Assembly (NCBI RefSeq): GCF_004216555.1 | Contig: NZ_SGWQ01000011.1 | Coordinates: forward strand, 62,001 to 126,000 | Source of the DNA: Herbihabitans rhizosphaerae | GTDB taxonomy: Bacteria; Actinomycetota; Actinomycetes; Mycobacteriales; Pseudonocardiaceae | Direction: 5' to 3' | DNA length: 64,000 bases | Part shown: piece after piece, positions 1-9,400 of the stretch | How positions within the stretch are numbered: position 1 is the first letter of the stretch | How the letters are laid out: every line of letters starts with the position of its first letter | The notes under the pieces: generated by a model | What the model was told of the DNA's origin: nothing | What the model saw: only the letters and a program-made list of their open reading frames with translations | The model's database searches: none | Translations under genes and position numbers: made by a program

Positions 1-205
1 CGGCCGAGGGCTGGTCGAGGCCTGCGGCGCAGTGCAGGAACGTGGACTTACCGGATCCGGATGGGCCCATCACCGCGGTGAAGCTGCCCCTGTGAAAGGA
101 GATCGAGACGCCGCGCAGGGCCTCCACGGCGCCATCGCCCTTGCCGTACGTCTTGCGTACCGACTCCAGTCGGACCGCGTCGCCGGCTCGGCCGTGGTTG
201 TTCAT
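1..205 (-). CDS. ABC transporter ATP-binding protein, N-terminal part (runs off left edge)
   Basis: The first 68 codons of an ABC ATPase of the MacB/LolD type, read leftward from ATG at 205 (preceded by GGGAGCGG). The N-terminus carries the usual strand around RLESVRKTYGKGDGAVEAL, a hydrophobic-basic turn, and the Walker A loop GPSGSGKST at about residues 49-57, followed by FLHCAAGLD. The rest, including Walker B and the signature motif, lies outside the window. It starts 45 bp after the end of the MFS pump on the same strand, so the two are probably co-transcribed and act as an export or self-resistance pair, usually with an FtsX-like permease next. Family assignment is firm; the substrate is unknown. 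Confidence 0.9.
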   Translation of the reverse strand, partial: MNNHGRAGDAVRLESVRKTYGKGDGAVEALRGVSISFHRGSFTAVMGPSGSGKSTFLHCAAGLDQPSA

Positions 206-250
206 GTCCGCTCCCAGTGTTGTGGAGATTTTCCCAGTGTGGTGATGACG

Positions 251-1924
251 CTACGGAACTCTCGGTGCCGAACCAATGGCGCTAGGTAGCGACTCGTGAG
301 TGGTGTTACGCCTACCCCCTCCGGCGTCCTCGAACGCCGGTGGCTCTGTGTCGGCCGTACCCCCGTAGACCTCGATGTTCTCCTCCGGTGGGGCCTGGTC
401 GCCCGGCCGGATGTGGCGCAGCAGCGCGGCGGCGAGCGCCGTCGTGGCGAGCATGAGTACCACACCGACGATGGCCGCCACGTGCATGCCGTCGCTGAAC
501 GCGACCCGGGCGGCGGCGGTGAGCGCGTCGCCGACCTGAGTGGGCAGATGGCCGGCCGCCTCGACCGCGGCGCCGAGCGTTTCCCGTGACGCCGCAACGG
601 TTTCCGGCGACAGTCCGCTCGGCGCGGTCTCGGCGATCTCGGTCCGGTACACGGCGGCGCCGATGCTGCCGAGCACCGCGACACCGAGCGCTCCGCCCAG
701 CTCGCTGGCCGTCTCGGTGAGCGCGGACGCCGCGCCGGCGCGCTCCGGCGGCGCGGCGGCGACGATCATGTCCGAGGACAGCGCCTGCACCGAGCTCATG
801 CCGGCGGCCATGCCCGCGAACCCGGCGAGCACGAGCAGCAGCGACGAGTCGGGCCCGGCCTGCGTCATCACGGCGAACCCGGCGGCGGTCAGCAGCAGGC
901 CGGCGCACACCACGGTGGCCGGGCGGATCTTCTGGACGAGTACGGCGGCCATGGTGGCGCCGACCGCGGCGAGTGCGATCGCCGGCAGCATCCACAGGCC
1001 GGCCTCCAGCGGCGGGATGTTCAGCACGAGCTGGAGGTACTGCGCGATGTACAGGCTCACGCCGACCATCGAGAAGATCACCAGGGTGCTGGTGATCATG
1101 GACGCGGTGAACGCGCGCTCGGCGAACAGCCGCACGTCGATCATCGGGTTCTCCAGGCGGCGTTGCCGCCGTACGAACAGGAATCCGATCGCCAGGCCGG
1201 CCGCGACCGTCACCACGGCGAGCGTGCCCAACCCGTGCTGCGCGACGTGCTTGACGCCGTAGACCACCGGGAGCACGGCCGCCAGCGAGAGCAGCGCGCT
1301 GAGCAGGTCGAAGCGGCCGGGATTCGGATCGCGGTACTCGCTGAGCAGGAACGGGCCGGTGGCCACGAGCAGGATCATCACCGGCACGTTGATCAGGAAG
1401 ACCGATCCCCACCAGAAGCTTTCCAGGAGCAGGCCGCCGAGCACCGGGCCGAGCGCGATGCCCACGGAGAAGCCGGCCGTCCAGATGGCGATGGCCGTCC
1501 TGCGCTGCGCGGCGTCCCGGAACATGTTGCGTATCAAGGAAAGCGTGGACGGCATGAGCGTCGCACCGCCGATGCCCAGCGCGGCGCGCGCGACGATCAG
1601 CGCCTCGGCGCTGTCGGCGTAGGCGGCCAGCACGGAGGCGGCGCCGAACGCGACGGCGCCGATCATCAGCAGCTTGCGCCTGCCGATCCGGTCGCCGAGC
1701 GTGCCCATGGTGATCAGCAGACCGGCGAGCAGGAAGCCGTAGCTGTCGATGATCCACAGCAGCTCGGTGGCGCTCGGGCGGAGGTCCGCGCTCAAATGGG
1801 GCAGCGCGAAGTTCAGTACCGTCATGTCCATGGAGACGAGGACGGTCGGCAGCACGAGGACGGCAAGGCCGAGCCATTGTCGGCCGCCCGCTCTATTCAC
1901 GGTCCCGCTCATGGACTCTGTCAT
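251..1924 (-). CDS. MFS drug efflux transporter, DHA2 (14-TM) family
   Basis: A 557-residue integral membrane exporter, the usual size for the 14-helix DHA2 group (QacA/SmvA-like proton-coupled multidrug pumps). Visible marks are the D1-type motif VLNFALPHL in helix 1, the loop 2-3 motif GDRIGRRK, the helix-5 antiporter-type stretch around GIALGPVLGG, and many evenly spaced hydrophobic segments. The C-terminal 45 residues are hydrophilic and Pro/Glu-rich. ATG at 1924 was preferred over an in-frame TTG at 1954; GGTAGGG precedes it. Its promoter carries the same TAGGGGT boxes as the PKS and starter genes, so it is probably the pathway exporter or self-resistance pump. The substrate is inferred from context only. 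Confidence 0.9.
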   Translation of the reverse strand: MTESMSGTVNRAGGRQWLGLAVLVLPTVLVSMDMTVLNFALPHLSADLRPSATELLWIIDSYGFLLAGLLITMGTLGDRIGRRKLLMIGAVAFGAASVLAAYADSAEALIVARAALGIGGATLMPSTLSLIRNMFRDAAQRRTAIAIWTAGFSVGIALGPVLGGLLLESFWWGSVFLINVPVMILLVATGPFLLSEYRDPNPGRFDLLSALLSLAAVLPVVYGVKHVAQHGLGTLAVVTVAAGLAIGFLFVRRQRRLENPMIDVRLFAERAFTASMITSTLVIFSMVGVSLYIAQYLQLVLNIPPLEAGLWMLPAIALAAVGATMAAVLVQKIRPATVVCAGLLLTAAGFAVMTQAGPDSSLLLVLAGFAGMAAGMSSVQALSSDMIVAAAPPERAGAASALTETASELGGALGVAVLGSIGAAVYRTEIAETAPSGLSPETVAASRETLGAAVEAAGHLPTQVGDALTAAARVAFSDGMHVAAIVGVVLMLATTALAAALLRHIRPGDQAPPEENIEVYGGTADTEPPAFEDAGGGRRNTTHESLPSAIGSAPRVP

Positions 1925-1963
1925 GGAAATGACCCTACCGCCGGGGACCGACAATCCTTGAGG

Positions 1964-2018
1964 GGGTTATCACCCCTGTCCCTCCCTGCCAACCCCTATC
2001 TATTCACCTGCCGCCCCA
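1964..2018 (-). promoter_or_regulatory. Cluster-type promoter of the MFS pump (TAGGGGT box plus tandem G-boxes)
   Basis: On the minus strand, TAGGGGT lies at 1998-1992. It is followed 22 bp later by TAACCC at 1969-1964, the position held by the -10 hexamer in the other cluster promoters. G-rich repeats AGGGA (1987) and AGGGG (1977) continue in exact 10-bp steps, and TGGGG lies upstream at 2018. No good -35 is present. This matches the arrangement before the PKS and starter operons. Confidence 0.6.
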
Positions 2019-2050
2019 GTTTCGGTTAGCTAATCGACACGAACGGGTGA

Positions 2051-2073
2051 ACGAGGCCTTTACCTCGTAGCGG
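2051..2073 (+). promoter_or_regulatory. Inverted repeat and possible -10 of the acylase gene
   Basis: ACGAGG and CCTCGT form a perfect 6-bp inverted repeat with a 6-bp spacer (2051-2068), directly abutting TAGCGG (2068-2073), which could be a -10. The repeat could be a repressor operator. The TAGGGGT box is absent on this strand, so this gene seems to be controlled differently from the pump it diverges from. Confidence 0.35.
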
Positions 2074-2117
2074 TACGGTCAGGGGCTCGATGATCATCGG
2101 ACGTGACGGAGGCGGAG

Positions 2118-4475
2118 ATGCCGCGAAGGCTTCGGGTGGCGGCGGTGCTCGCCGCACTGGTGGTGCTCGGCTCGGGAGTGGCTGTCGCCTCAGGTGCGGA
2201 AGAGGCGCCTGACCAGCGGATATATGGCGTCTCCGGATTGTCGGCCCCGGTCGGTATGGTCGTCGACAGGTGGGGTGTCCCGCACATCTACGCGACGAAC
2301 ACGCAGGACCTGTACCTGGCCCAGGGCTTCAACGCCGCGCGTGACCGGCTGTTCCAGATCGACCTGTGGCGGCGCCGGGGTCTGGGTGAGTTGTCCTCGG
2401 TGCTCGGCGAAAAGTACGTCGCCCAGGACAGGGCGACGCGAATGTTCCTGTACCGCGGCGACATGCGCGCGGAATGGGAGAGCTACGGGCCGGAGGCGCA
2501 AAAGGCGGCGACCGCTTTCGCTAGCGGGATCAATGCGTATCTCGACTGGCTCTCTAGCAATCCTCGAGCAATTCCCGAGGAATTCACGAAACTGGGATAT
2601 TCGCCGGCGCGCTGGCGTCCGGAGGACGTGGTACGCATCCGCAGCCACGGGCTGTCCAAGAACGTCCAGGGCGAGGTCGCGCGCGCCCGCGTGGTGTGTG
2701 CGGTGGGGGGTGTGGAGGCCGACCGGTTCCTCTACCGGCTTCGGCCCGAGCACACCACCTCGGTACCCGCCGGGCTGGACCCGTGCGCGGTGCCGGCCGA
2801 CGTGCTCGCCACCTACCAGCTGGCCACGCAGAGCGTGACGTTCGCGAACGGTCAGCTGCGCACCGAGCCCGCCGCCGAGGTTCCGTCCAGCGAGGGCAGC
2901 AACAACTGGGCTGTCGCGCCCGACCGCACCGCCACCGGCCGCCCGATCCTGGCCAACGACCCGCACCGTGCGCTCGGCGCGCCGTCGCTGCGCTACATCA
3001 CCCACCTGTCCGCCCCCGGCCTCGACGTGATCGGCGCCGGCGAGCCGGCGCTGCCCGGCATCTCGATCGGGCACAACGGCACGGCGGCGTTCGGGCTGAC
3101 GATCTTCGGCGTGGACCAGGAGGACATGTACGTCTACGACCTCGATCCCGCCGACCACGGCCGCTACCGGTACCAGGACGGCTGGGAGCGGATCAGGACC
3201 GTGGCCGAGGACGTGCCGGTCGCCGGCCAGGCGCCGCGCCGGGTCGAGCTGCCGTTCACCCGGCACGGGCCGGTCATCTCCGTGGATCCCGTGCGGCACA
3301 AGGCATACGCGCTGCGCACGGCATGGCTGGAGCCGGGCACCTCGCCGTACTTCGGCAGCATGAAGTTCCTCCGCGCGAAGAACTGGGAGCAGTTCACCGA
3401 GGCGATGCGCCGGTGGGGCGGGCCGGCGGAGAACCAGGTGTACGCGGACACGTCCGGCGACATCGGCTGGGTGCCCGGCGGGATGGCGCCGCGCCGATCC
3501 GGCTTCGACGGGCTGCTGCCGGTGCCGGGCGACGGGCGGTTCGAGTGGCGCGGGTTCCACGACGGCGCCGAGCTGCCTCGGGAGCACAACCCGGCGCGCG
3601 GGTTCGTCGCGTCGGCCAACGAGTTCAACATGCCGCCAGGACACCCGGTGAAGGTCGGGTACGACACCTGGACCGCGCCGTACCGCAAGCAGCGGATCGA
3701 CGAGGTCCTCTCGGCGAACTCACGGTCGACGGTCAAGGACTCCGCGACGCTGCAGGGTGACACGGTTTCCTTGCTGGCCAAGGGAGTCGTGGACGTGCTG
3801 CGCGGGATCGGGGACACGCCCGAGACGGCGGAGGCGCTGCGGCTGCTGCGCGGCTACGACGGCGACGTCCGCGTCGACTCGGCCGCGGCGGCGCTGTTCG
3901 AGACGTGGTTCCTGCGTCACCTCGGGCCGGCGTTCGTGAACACGGTGCTGCCGCCGGACGCCGCCAAGGCGGTGTTCATGCCGGACGCGACGATCGTGTT
4001 GGAGGCGCTCCAGAAGCCGACCATGTGGCTGGGGCCGGACGGTGTGGCCGTGCGCGACCGGCTCGTGCACTCGTCACTGGCCGCCGCGTTCGCCGAGGTG
4101 CGCCAGCGGCTCGGCGCCGATGTCGGCGCGTGGCGGTGGGGCAGCCTGCAGAAGGCGGCGTTCTCCCACCCGCTCGGGCTTGGCGTGGGACCGGTGGAGC
4201 GCGGCGGCTCATGGCACACGGTGAACGCGGCCAGCACGAACCCGTACACCTACGGGGTGACCGGCGGCGCGTCGTTCAAGATGGTGCTGGACGTCGGCGA
4301 CTGGGACAAGTCCGTGGCGATCAACGCCCCCGGCCAGTCCGGCGTGCGCGGCAGCGCCCACTACGACGACTTGCTTCCCTTGTGGCAGAAGGACTCCCAC
4401 TTCCCACTCGTCTACAGCCGCGCCGAGGTGGAACGCAACGCCGCCCACCGCATCCTCCTCGTCCCGGCGGGCTGA
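2118..4475 (+). CDS. Secreted penicillin acylase-family Ntn hydrolase
   Basis: A 785-residue precursor of the penicillin/aculeacin/acyl-homoserine-lactone acylase family (S45), which hydrolyses amide bonds of acylated substrates. A signal peptide spans about residues 1-27 (PRRLR, then AAVLAALVVLGSGVAVASG). The alpha chain follows, and EGSNNWAV places the nucleophile at Ser261, exposed as the beta-chain N-terminus after self-cleavage. Later family marks include ILANDPH, the GHNGTAAFG region and NEFNMPPG. ATG at 2118 follows GGAGG; GTG at 2103 is an alternative. It lies between the efflux genes and the glycosyltransferase and diverges from the pump. It might act in self-protection, product deacylation or signal degradation, or simply be a border gene. 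The family is certain; the substrate is not. Confidence 0.92.
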   Translation: MPRRLRVAAVLAALVVLGSGVAVASGAEEAPDQRIYGVSGLSAPVGMVVDRWGVPHIYATNTQDLYLAQGFNAARDRLFQIDLWRRRGLGELSSVLGEKYVAQDRATRMFLYRGDMRAEWESYGPEAQKAATAFASGINAYLDWLSSNPRAIPEEFTKLGYSPARWRPEDVVRIRSHGLSKNVQGEVARARVVCAVGGVEADRFLYRLRPEHTTSVPAGLDPCAVPADVLATYQLATQSVTFANGQLRTEPAAEVPSSEGSNNWAVAPDRTATGRPILANDPHRALGAPSLRYITHLSAPGLDVIGAGEPALPGISIGHNGTAAFGLTIFGVDQEDMYVYDLDPADHGRYRYQDGWERIRTVAEDVPVAGQAPRRVELPFTRHGPVISVDPVRHKAYALRTAWLEPGTSPYFGSMKFLRAKNWEQFTEAMRRWGGPAENQVYADTSGDIGWVPGGMAPRRSGFDGLLPVPGDGRFEWRGFHDGAELPREHNPARGFVASANEFNMPPGHPVKVGYDTWTAPYRKQRIDEVLSANSRSTVKDSATLQGDTVSLLAKGVVDVLRGIGDTPETAEALRLLRGYDGDVRVDSAAAALFETWFLRHLGPAFVNTVLPPDAAKAVFMPDATIVLEALQKPTMWLGPDGVAVRDRLVHSSLAAAFAEVRQRLGADVGAWRWGSLQKAAFSHPLGLGVGPVERGGSWHTVNAASTNPYTYGVTGGASFKMVLDVGDWDKSVAINAPGQSGVRGSAHYDDLLPLWQKDSHFPLVYSRAEVERNAAHRILLVPAG

Positions 4476-4497
4476 GGACTTTAGCGGGCTAAAGTCC
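4476..4497 (+). terminator. Hairpin directly after the acylase stop codon
   Basis: GGACTTTAGC and GCTAAAGTCC form a perfect 10-bp stem with a 2-nt gap, beginning on the base after the stop codon. There is no T-run after it. It probably terminates or stabilises the acylase transcript. Confidence 0.6.
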
Positions 4498-4591
4498 GGG
4501 CTCTCAGGTGCACTTTCGAGGTCGGAAACTGAGAACGCCCAGGTCAGCGGCCTGTGGACAACCGGTTTGACGTGGGCCGCGCGATGTGCGG

Positions 4592-4617
4592 GCGTACTTT
4601 TCCCCGCAAAAGTACGC
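4592..4617. repeat. Perfect inverted repeat upstream of the glycosyltransferase
   Basis: GCGTACTTTT and AAAAGTACGC form a perfect 10-bp inverted repeat around a 6-nt loop. It lies about 60 bp upstream of the G-box promoter. It could be a second, bidirectional terminator or an operator. Apart from this, the other hairpin and the promoter, nothing else is seen in 4498-4770. Confidence 0.5.
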
Positions 4618-4675
4618 AACCTGGGTTGACGGGTAGGGCGGGGACGGCGGTTCTGGAGAGGCGATCGAGGGACCG

Positions 4676-4722
4676 CTAAGGGCAGCTAGGGGTTGGGAAC
4701 GGCGGGTTCGCGTCCGTAGCGT
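4676..4722 (+). promoter_or_regulatory. Cluster-type promoter of the glycosyltransferase
   Basis: CTAAGGG (4676) and CTAGGGGT (4686) are direct repeats 10 bp apart. TAGCGT at 4717-4722 follows TAGGGGT by 23 bp and fits a -10. TTGGGA at 4693-4698 gives a weak -35 with 18-bp spacing, the best -35 in the set. Confidence 0.65.
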
Positions 4723-4770
4723 CTGGCTCAATAGCCAGCGCACACTGACTAGTCCGGTTGGAGAATTCCC

Positions 4771-6027
4771 ATGCGCGTCCTGTTCTACTCGATGCCGGCA
4801 AATGCGCATCTCTACAATCTGATTCCGCTGGCGTGGGCATTCCGCTCTGCTGGCCACGACGTCGTTTTCGCCAGCCAGCCGGACCTGGTCGACGCCATCA
4901 AGAAGACCGGCATTCCGGCGGTTTCCGTCGGAAAGGACTCCGAGACCATGAAGTTCCTCGCGGAGACGCCGCCGGAGGACACCGTCTGGGGCTCCGGATA
5001 CCGGCTGAACGAGAAGGACCCGGAGAAGCTCACCTACGACTACCTCACCAACATGTTCGCCGCCTACTGCTCGCCGGGCGGTTTCGGCTACTACACCAAC
5101 GACGAGGTGCTCGACGACCTGGTCGCGTTCGCCCGCGACTGGAAGACCGACCTCGTGGTGTGGGACGCGCTGAGCTTCTCCGGCCCGATCGCCGCCCGTG
5201 CCGCCGGCGCCGCGAACGTCCGGGTGCTGCAGGGCATGGACCACTGGGTGCGCATGCGCGAGCGGATGCTCACCCTGGCCAAGGACGTGCCGGAGGCCGA
5301 GCGGGTCGACCCGGTGGCCGACTGGCTCGGTGAGCGCCTCGCCCGTTACGGCGCCGAGTTCGCCGAGGAGGTGGCGGTCGGCACGGCCACCATCGACCCG
5401 CTGCCGCCGGGCAACAGCTACGACCTGGACTTCGACTACCTGCAGATGCGGTCGCTGCCGTTCAACGGTCCGACCGAGATCCCGGCCTGGGTGCGCGAGC
5501 GGCCCGCCAAGCCGCGGATCGCGCTCACGCTGGGCCTGACCACCCGCGAGGTGCACGACAACGGCGTGCCCGCCGCCGACCTGATCGGCGCCATCGCCGA
5601 CCTCGAGGTGGAGGTTGTGGCGACGCTGAGCCACGAGCAGCTGTCCAAGGTCATGACCGTGCCGGAGAACGTGCGCGCGGTCGAGTTCGTGCCGCTGAAC
5701 GCGCTGCTGCCGAGCTGTTCGGCGATCATCCACCACTGTGGCACCGGCACCACCGGCTGCGCGGTGATCAACGGCGTGCCGCAGATCGTGGTGCCCGGCA
5801 ACCTCTGGTCGGAGGACGACACCGGCCAGTACATCGCCGACCGCGGCGCCGGCCTGGTGACCAGCCCGGAGGAGCTGACCGCCGAGGGCCTGCGGGACAT
5901 GGTCGTGCGCATTCTCGACGACTCGTCCTTCCAGGCCGGTGCCGACCAGCTGCAGAAGGAGACGCTGGCCGCGCCGAGCCCCGCCGACGTGGTCATCGAG
6001 TTGGAGAAGCTCGCGGCTGATCGATAG
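4771..6027 (+). CDS. Macrolactam glycosyltransferase, GT-1 / DesVII-EryCIII-VinC type
   Basis: A 418-residue antibiotic glycosyltransferase expected to move a dTDP-deoxysugar to a hydroxyl of the polyketide in the cytoplasm. The N-terminal Rossmann half begins MRVLFYSMPANAHLYNLIPLA (acceptor side). The C-terminal half has the donor-binding region HHCGTGTTG from residue 321, then GVPQIVVPGNLWSEDD. Start ATG follows GGAGAATTCCC. It is a single-gene unit: its own G-box promoter upstream and a strong hairpin downstream. In DesVII-type systems a helper protein is often encoded next door; none is seen here. It belongs with the sugar genes at 48.5-51.2 kb, over 42 kb away. The acceptor is inferred to be the module-3 hydroxyl or a reduced neighbouring ketone. 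Confidence 0.93.
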   Translation: MRVLFYSMPANAHLYNLIPLAWAFRSAGHDVVFASQPDLVDAIKKTGIPAVSVGKDSETMKFLAETPPEDTVWGSGYRLNEKDPEKLTYDYLTNMFAAYCSPGGFGYYTNDEVLDDLVAFARDWKTDLVVWDALSFSGPIAARAAGAANVRVLQGMDHWVRMRERMLTLAKDVPEAERVDPVADWLGERLARYGAEFAEEVAVGTATIDPLPPGNSYDLDFDYLQMRSLPFNGPTEIPAWVRERPAKPRIALTLGLTTREVHDNGVPAADLIGAIADLEVEVVATLSHEQLSKVMTVPENVRAVEFVPLNALLPSCSAIIHHCGTGTTGCAVINGVPQIVVPGNLWSEDDTGQYIADRGAGLVTSPEELTAEGLRDMVVRILDDSSFQAGADQLQKETLAAPSPADVVIELEKLAADR

Positions 6028-6239
6028 CTCGGGCGAGGCCGCCGCTCGTTCGGCTCCGCCGAATCGGCCTGTGGTCAGGTTGATGGGGTGGTTACGGCCG
6101 ACGGTGGTGGGCTGGGTTTCGTGGGTGGTCGGCAGAGACGCCTTCGGCGTGGCGGCGGTCGCCCTCGCCTTTTCAGGCTGACCTCAGCGTGGCTTTCGCT
6201 CGGTACGGTCAAGCTGGCCTGGTGGGTTCAGCTCGTGAA

Positions 6240-6289
6240 ACAGAAATGGCGGCGCCGCGGTTGTCACACCGTGTCGCCGCCATTTCTGT
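6240..6289 (+). terminator. Long-loop hairpin terminating the glycosyltransferase transcript
   Basis: ACAGAAATGGCGGCG (6240-6254) pairs perfectly with CGCCGCCATTTCTGT (6275-6289) around a 20-nt loop. It has the same design (15-16 bp stem, 20-nt loop) as the hairpin at 53312. Apart from this hairpin and the next promoter, 6028-6418 contains nothing recognisable. Confidence 0.65.
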
Positions 6290-6310
6290 GCGTAAACGCC
6301 GAAAAGAGTC

Positions 6311-6365
6311 TGGGGCGGCACAGGGTGTGCTAGGGGTACGGAAGAGCCGTCCCACTTCATAGCCT
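6311..6365 (+). promoter_or_regulatory. Cluster-type promoter of the main PKS operon
   Basis: TGGGG (6311), AGGGT (6322) and CTAGGGGT (6330-6337) are spaced by 11 and about 10 bp. TAGCCT at 6360-6365 follows TAGGGGT by 22 bp in the -10 position. No -35 is apparent. It would drive the three-gene PKS operon starting at 6419. Confidence 0.65.
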
Positions 6366-6418
6366 GAACCAAGGTCCGCCTGCCTGCATTTTTCGAATAG
6401 CTCAATTGGGGTGACGTT

Positions 6419-9400
6419 GTGGACAACGAGGAGAAGCTTCTCGAGTACCTCAAGCGGGCGACCGCTGATTTACGCGAAGCTCGCCGACGTCTCCGCGAAG
6501 CCGAACGACGCGAACGGGAACCGATCGCGATCGTCGGAATGAGCTGCCGTTTCCCCGGTGGCGTGCGCAATCCCGTCGAACTGTGGGAACTGCTGGCCGA
6601 CGGCCGGGACGCGGTCGGCCCGTTCCCGTCCGACCGCGGCTGGGACGTGGAGAACCTCTACGACCCGGACCCGGACAAGCCTGGCAAGAGCTACGCGCGC
6701 GACGGCGCGTTCCTCTCCGGCGCGATGGACTTCGACCCCGCGTTCTTCGGCATCTCGCCGCGCGAGGCGCTGGCCATGGACCCGCAGCAGCGGTTGCTGC
6801 TGGAGACCTCGTGGGAGGCGTTCGAGAGCGCGGGCATCGACCCGGCCAACGCGCGCGGCACCAAGACCGGCGTGTTCGCCGGCCTCATGTACCACGACCA
6901 CTTCACCCGCCTGCGCGACGTGCCGGACGACCTGGACGGCTACCTGGACAACGGCAGCTCGGCGAGCATCGCCTCCGGCCGGGTCGCCTACACGCTCGGG
7001 CTCGAGGGCCCGGCGGTCACCGTCGACACCGCGTGCTCCTCGTCGCTGGTGTCGCTGCACTGGGCGGTCCAGGCGCTGCGCCAGGAGCAGTGCTCGCTGG
7101 CGCTGGCCGGCGGCGTGACCGTGATGTCCACGCCGGCCACGTTCATCGAGTTCAGCCGGCAGCGGGGGCTGTCGGTGGACGGACGGTGCAAGGCGTTCTC
7201 CGACGAGGCGGACGGCACCGGCTGGGGCGAGGGCGCCGCCGTGCTGCTGCTGGAGCGGCTGTCCGACGCGCAGCGCAACGGGCACCGGGTGCTGGCGGTC
7301 ATCCGGGGCAGTGCGATCAACTCCGACGGCGCGTCCAGCGGGCTGACCGCCCCGAACGGCCCGTCGCAGCAGCGGGTCATCCGCGACGCGCTGGCCAACT
7401 CCGGACTGCAGCCGTCCGATGTGGACGCCGTGGAGGCGCACGGTACCGGCACGAAGCTGGGCGACCCGATCGAGGCGCATGCTTTGCTTGCCACGTACGG
7501 GAAAGAGCGCGCCGGCGAGGACCCGCTGTGGCTCGGGTCGATCAAGTCCAACCTCGGGCACACGCAGGCGGCGGCGGGCGTGGCCGGCGTGATGAAGATG
7601 GTGCTCGCCATGCGGCACGGCACGCTGCCGCGCACGCTGCACGCCGAGCAGCCGTCGTCCCAGGTGGACTGGACGGCCGGTGCGGTCGAGCTGTTGCAGG
7701 ACACGATCGACTGGCCGGAGCGGGAGGCGCCGCGGCGTGCCGGCGTGTCGTCGTTCGGCATCAGCGGCACCAACGCGCACGTGATCATCGAGCAGGCCCC
7801 GGTGGAGGACGAGCCGGCCGAGGAGGTCACTGAGCCCGCGCCGCGGGTGGACACCGACGTGGTGCCGTGGCTGGTGTCGGCGAAGACGGCGGACGGGCTC
7901 GTCGCGCAGGCCGAACGGCTCGCGTCCTTTGTGGACGATCAGCGCCCGGTGGACGTCGGCTACTCGCTGGCCACCGCCCGCGCCGCGCTGGAGCACCGCG
8001 CGGTCGTGGTCGGCGCGGACCGCGACGAACTGGTGGCCGGGCTGCGTTCGGTGGCCGCCGGCACCGGCACGACGGGCACCGTGCACGAGGCGAAGCTGGC
8101 GTTCCTGTTCACCGGGCAGGGTGCGCAGCGGCTCGGCATGGGCCAGGAGTTGTACGACTCGTTCGGGGCGTTCGCGGACGCGTTCGACGACGTGTGCGAG
8201 CGGATCGACAAGCACCTCGATCGCCCGCTGCGGGACGTGATCTGGAACGACGACACCGCGCTGAGCCAGACCGGGTACACCCAGCCGGCGCTGTTCGCGG
8301 TCGAGGTGGCGCTGTACCGGCTGGTCGAGTCGTGGGGCGTGGTGCCGGACTTCCTGGCCGGGCACTCGATCGGCGAGCTGGCGGCGGCGCACGTCGCCGG
8401 CGTGCTCTCGCTGGACGACGCGTGCGCGCTGGTCGCCGCGCGCGGCCGGCTGATGCAGGAGTTGCCGGCCGGTGGCGCGATGGTCGCCGTGCAGGCCACC
8501 GAGGACGAGGTCGCGCCGCTGCTGACCGACGGTGTGAGCATCGCCGCGATCAACGGCCCGAACTCGGTGGTCGTTTCCGGTGAGGAAGCCGCCGTGCGGG
8601 CGATCGTCGAGCACGTGAGTTCGTTGGGGCGCAAGACGAAGCGGCTGACCGTGTCGCACGCGTTCCACTCGCCGCTGATGGAGCCGATGCTGGACGGGTT
8701 CCGCGAGGTCGCGGCCGGACTGACGTTCACCGCGCCGAGCATTCCGATCGTGTCGACGCTGACCGGTGCGCCGGCCAAGGCCGACGAACTGACCGACCCG
8801 GAGTACTGGGTGCGGCACGTGCGCGAGGCGGTGCGGTTCCGCGACGCGATCAGCACGCTGGAGTCCGAGGGTGTCACGGTGTTCGCCGAGATCGGACCGG
8901 ACGGCGTGCTCACCGCGGCCGGCCAGGACTGCGTCGAGGGAATCGCAACGTTCACTCCGTTGCAGCGCAAGGACTTCGACGAGATCGCAACGTTGTCTTC
9001 CGGCGTCGGCGCGTTGCACACGCGGGGCGTCTCGGTCGACTGGCCCGCGGTGTTCGCCGGCCGGGGCGCCGAAGTGGTGGACCTGCCGACCTACGCGTTC
9101 CAGCGGGACCGGTACTGGCTCGACGCGGGCAACACCGTGGGCGACGCGTCCGGCTTCGGGCTCACGCCGGCGGAGCACCCGCTGCTCGGCGGCGTGCTCG
9201 GCCGGCCGGACACCGGCGAGCTGGCGCTGACCGGCCGGCTGTCGGTGAGCACCCACCCGTGGCTCGCCGACCACGTGATCTCCGGCGCGATCCTGTTGCC
9301 CGGCACGGCGTTCGTCGAGCTGGCGATCCGCGCGGGCGACCAGGTCGGCTGCACGGAGCTGGAGGAGCTGACGCTGGCCGCGCCGCTGGTGCTGCCCGAG

